From assembly GCF_031180885.1 (NCBI RefSeq), contig NZ_JAPSLK010000038.1, positions 1 to 64,000 on the forward strand: 64,000 nucleotides of DNA. Direction: 5' to 3'. Origin of the DNA: Saccharothrix sp. (GTDB lineage Bacteria; Actinomycetota; Actinomycetes; Mycobacteriales; Pseudonocardiaceae). The notes beneath the pieces are model-generated. The model saw nothing but the letters and a program-made list of their open reading frames with translations, was not told where the DNA came from and did no database searches. This document shows positions 63,079-64,000 of this stretch, piece by piece; the stretch's first letter is position 1; every line of letters begins with the position of its first letter. The translations under genes were made by a program, and so were the position numbers.

Positions 63079-64000
63079 TCAGCGCCGACCGGCCTTGGCC
63101 AGGGTCTCCTTCAGCACGTGGTACGCGGGCTTCTTGCCGAAGTCGTCCCACATCACCGTCGCCGCGCCTTCGCCCTCGAAGAACACCGGCACCCACGAGT
63201 ACTTGTCGGTGAATCCCCAGATCGTGAAGGAATCGCAGCCCTCCACGTTCAGGCACGCCACCAGGGTGCGGTTGTAGTAGTCCGCCTGCTGGGCGAGCTG
63301 GGCCGGGGTCGGCACGCCGTCCGCGGGCAGGTCCATGCGGACGTCCAGTTCGGTGATGGCGGTCTCCAGACCCAGGTCGGCGAACCGCTGCAGGTTGGCC
63401 CGCAGGTCGCCCGGGAACCCGTAGCGGGTGCTCAGGTGGGCCTGGGCGGAGAAGCCGTCCACCGGGACGCCCTGCGCCTGGAACTGCTTGACGAGCGCGT
63501 AGTAGGCGTTGCTCTTGGCGTTGACGCCCTCCACGTTGTAGTCGTTGAAGAACAGCTTCGCCTTCGGGTCGGCTTCGCGGGCCCAGCGGAAGGCGTCGGC
63601 GACGATGCCGGGGCCGAGTTCGCGGATCCAGATGTTCTCCGTGGTGCGGAGTTCACCCGAGTCGTTGAAGATCTCGTTCGCCACGTCCCACTGCTGGATC
63701 TTGCCCTTGTACCGGCCGACCACGGTCTTGATGTGGTCGCGCAGGATGGACCGGAGTTCGTCCTTGGTGAAGGAGCCCTCCGACAGCCAGGCCGGGTTCT
63801 GGTTGTGCCACAGCAGCGTGTGCCCGCGCACGACCTGCCGGTTGCGCTGCGCGAACTTCACGATGGCGTCGGCCATGCCGAAGTTGTACTTGTCGCGCTC
63901 GGGGTGGATGTACTCCCACTTCATCTGGTTCTCGGCGGACACCGAGTTGAACTCCGCCGCGAGCACGGCGCGGTAGGGCTGGTCGGAGGTGAACGGGTCG
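63079..64000 (-). CDS. GH10 endo-1,4-beta-xylanase, 5' end beyond the window
   Basis: The reading frame is open to the window edge, so the N-terminus is missing. The visible ~306 residues are a GH10 barrel: EFNSVSAENQMKWE, VRGHTLLWHNQNPAWL, then DVANEIF with the acid/base Glu, FFNDYNVEG, QAHLSTRYG and ETAITELDVRMD with the nucleophile Glu, and TIWGFTDKYSWVPVFF. It cleaves xylan outside the cell. No carbohydrate-binding module follows; the protein ends soon after the barrel. Confidence 0.92.
   Translation of the reverse strand, partial: DPFTSDQPYRAVLAAEFNSVSAENQMKWEYIHPERDKYNFGMADAIVKFAQRNRQVVRGHTLLWHNQNPAWLSEGSFTKDELRSILRDHIKTVVGRYKGKIQQWDVANEIFNDSGELRTTENIWIRELGPGIVADAFRWAREADPKAKLFFNDYNVEGVNAKSNAYYALVKQFQAQGVPVDGFSAQAHLSTRYGFPGDLRANLQRFADLGLETAITELDVRMDLPADGVPTPAQLAQQADYYNRTLVACLNVEGCDSFTIWGFTDKYSWVPVFFEGEGAATVMWDDFGKKPAYHVLKETLAKAGRR

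Overview
The window reads as chromosome of a high-GC filamentous actinomycete. Start codons are often GTG, four-base ATGA or GTGA overlaps are common, and codons end mostly in G or C. Content such as ECF41-type sigma factors, LamG/RHS secreted giants, a Streptomyces-type transglutaminase and F420-dependent enzymes fits an actinomycete. I lean towards the Pseudonocardiales (Saccharothrix, Actinosynnema or Lentzea-like), but that placement is inference. I saw no rRNA, tRNA, CRISPR array, transposase or phage genes.

Layout: 1-430 is a gene-free repeat block with a large cruciform. A PLP decarboxylase (431-2449) and a secreted FG-GAP protein follow. Next come small redox and regulatory modules (AhpD-like, SnoaL-like, sigma factor, epoxide hydrolase/TetR with two operators). 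8.2-12.1 kb holds a tiny secreted peptide, a Met-rich membrane protein, a broken RNA-ligase/EEP gene, a split NmrA-type reductase and a trypsin-like protease. At 12.1-13.06 kb is low-complexity DNA, then a mirror-image copy of the left-end repeat block; a cyclase-family gene ends inside it.

14.2-17.8 kb is a tight vWA - PP2C - kinase/HhH operon resembling E. coli YegL/PphC/YegI. 19.8-22.8 kb is a molybdate uptake operon (Mop regulator, ModA, ModB, ModC). 22.8-25.7 kb holds a nuclease-like protein, an NDH-2-like flavoprotein and an intact ECF41 sigma factor; 25.7-26.5 kb is relic DNA. 26.6-37.7 kb is a polymorphic-toxin-like locus: a LamG/DNRLRE secreted protein, a 2079-residue RHS protein with a unique C-terminal tip, and a coupled small membrane-anchored protein that is the candidate immunity protein.

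37.7-40.3 kb is a gene graveyard with two intact DUF202 genes. 40.3-43.2 kb carries a WGR/beta-propeller protein and a caspase-fold/WD40 protein. 43.5-45.1 kb encodes secreted proteins including a transglutaminase with a coupled small partner. 45.1-50.3 kb has MerR/GyrI, PPOX, Ser/Thr kinase, MFS and MarR genes. 50.3-57.6 kb mixes intact genes (SUKH-LRR protein, thioredoxin-reductase-like enzyme with an eight-copy minisatellite, barnase-like RNase) with frameshifted ones (including a GH10-CE4-CBM2 relic). 57.6-64 kb is a leftward run: VKOR plus DsbA, M81 peptidase plus a His/Met-rich secreted protein, an LVIVD/P-domain protein, and a GH10 xylanase cut by the window edge.

Two overall themes stand out. 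One is the number of secreted or conflict-type proteins. The other is the number of genes whose conserved domains need frame changes to read through. These could be real decay or sequence errors, and I treat them as broken in the given sequence.
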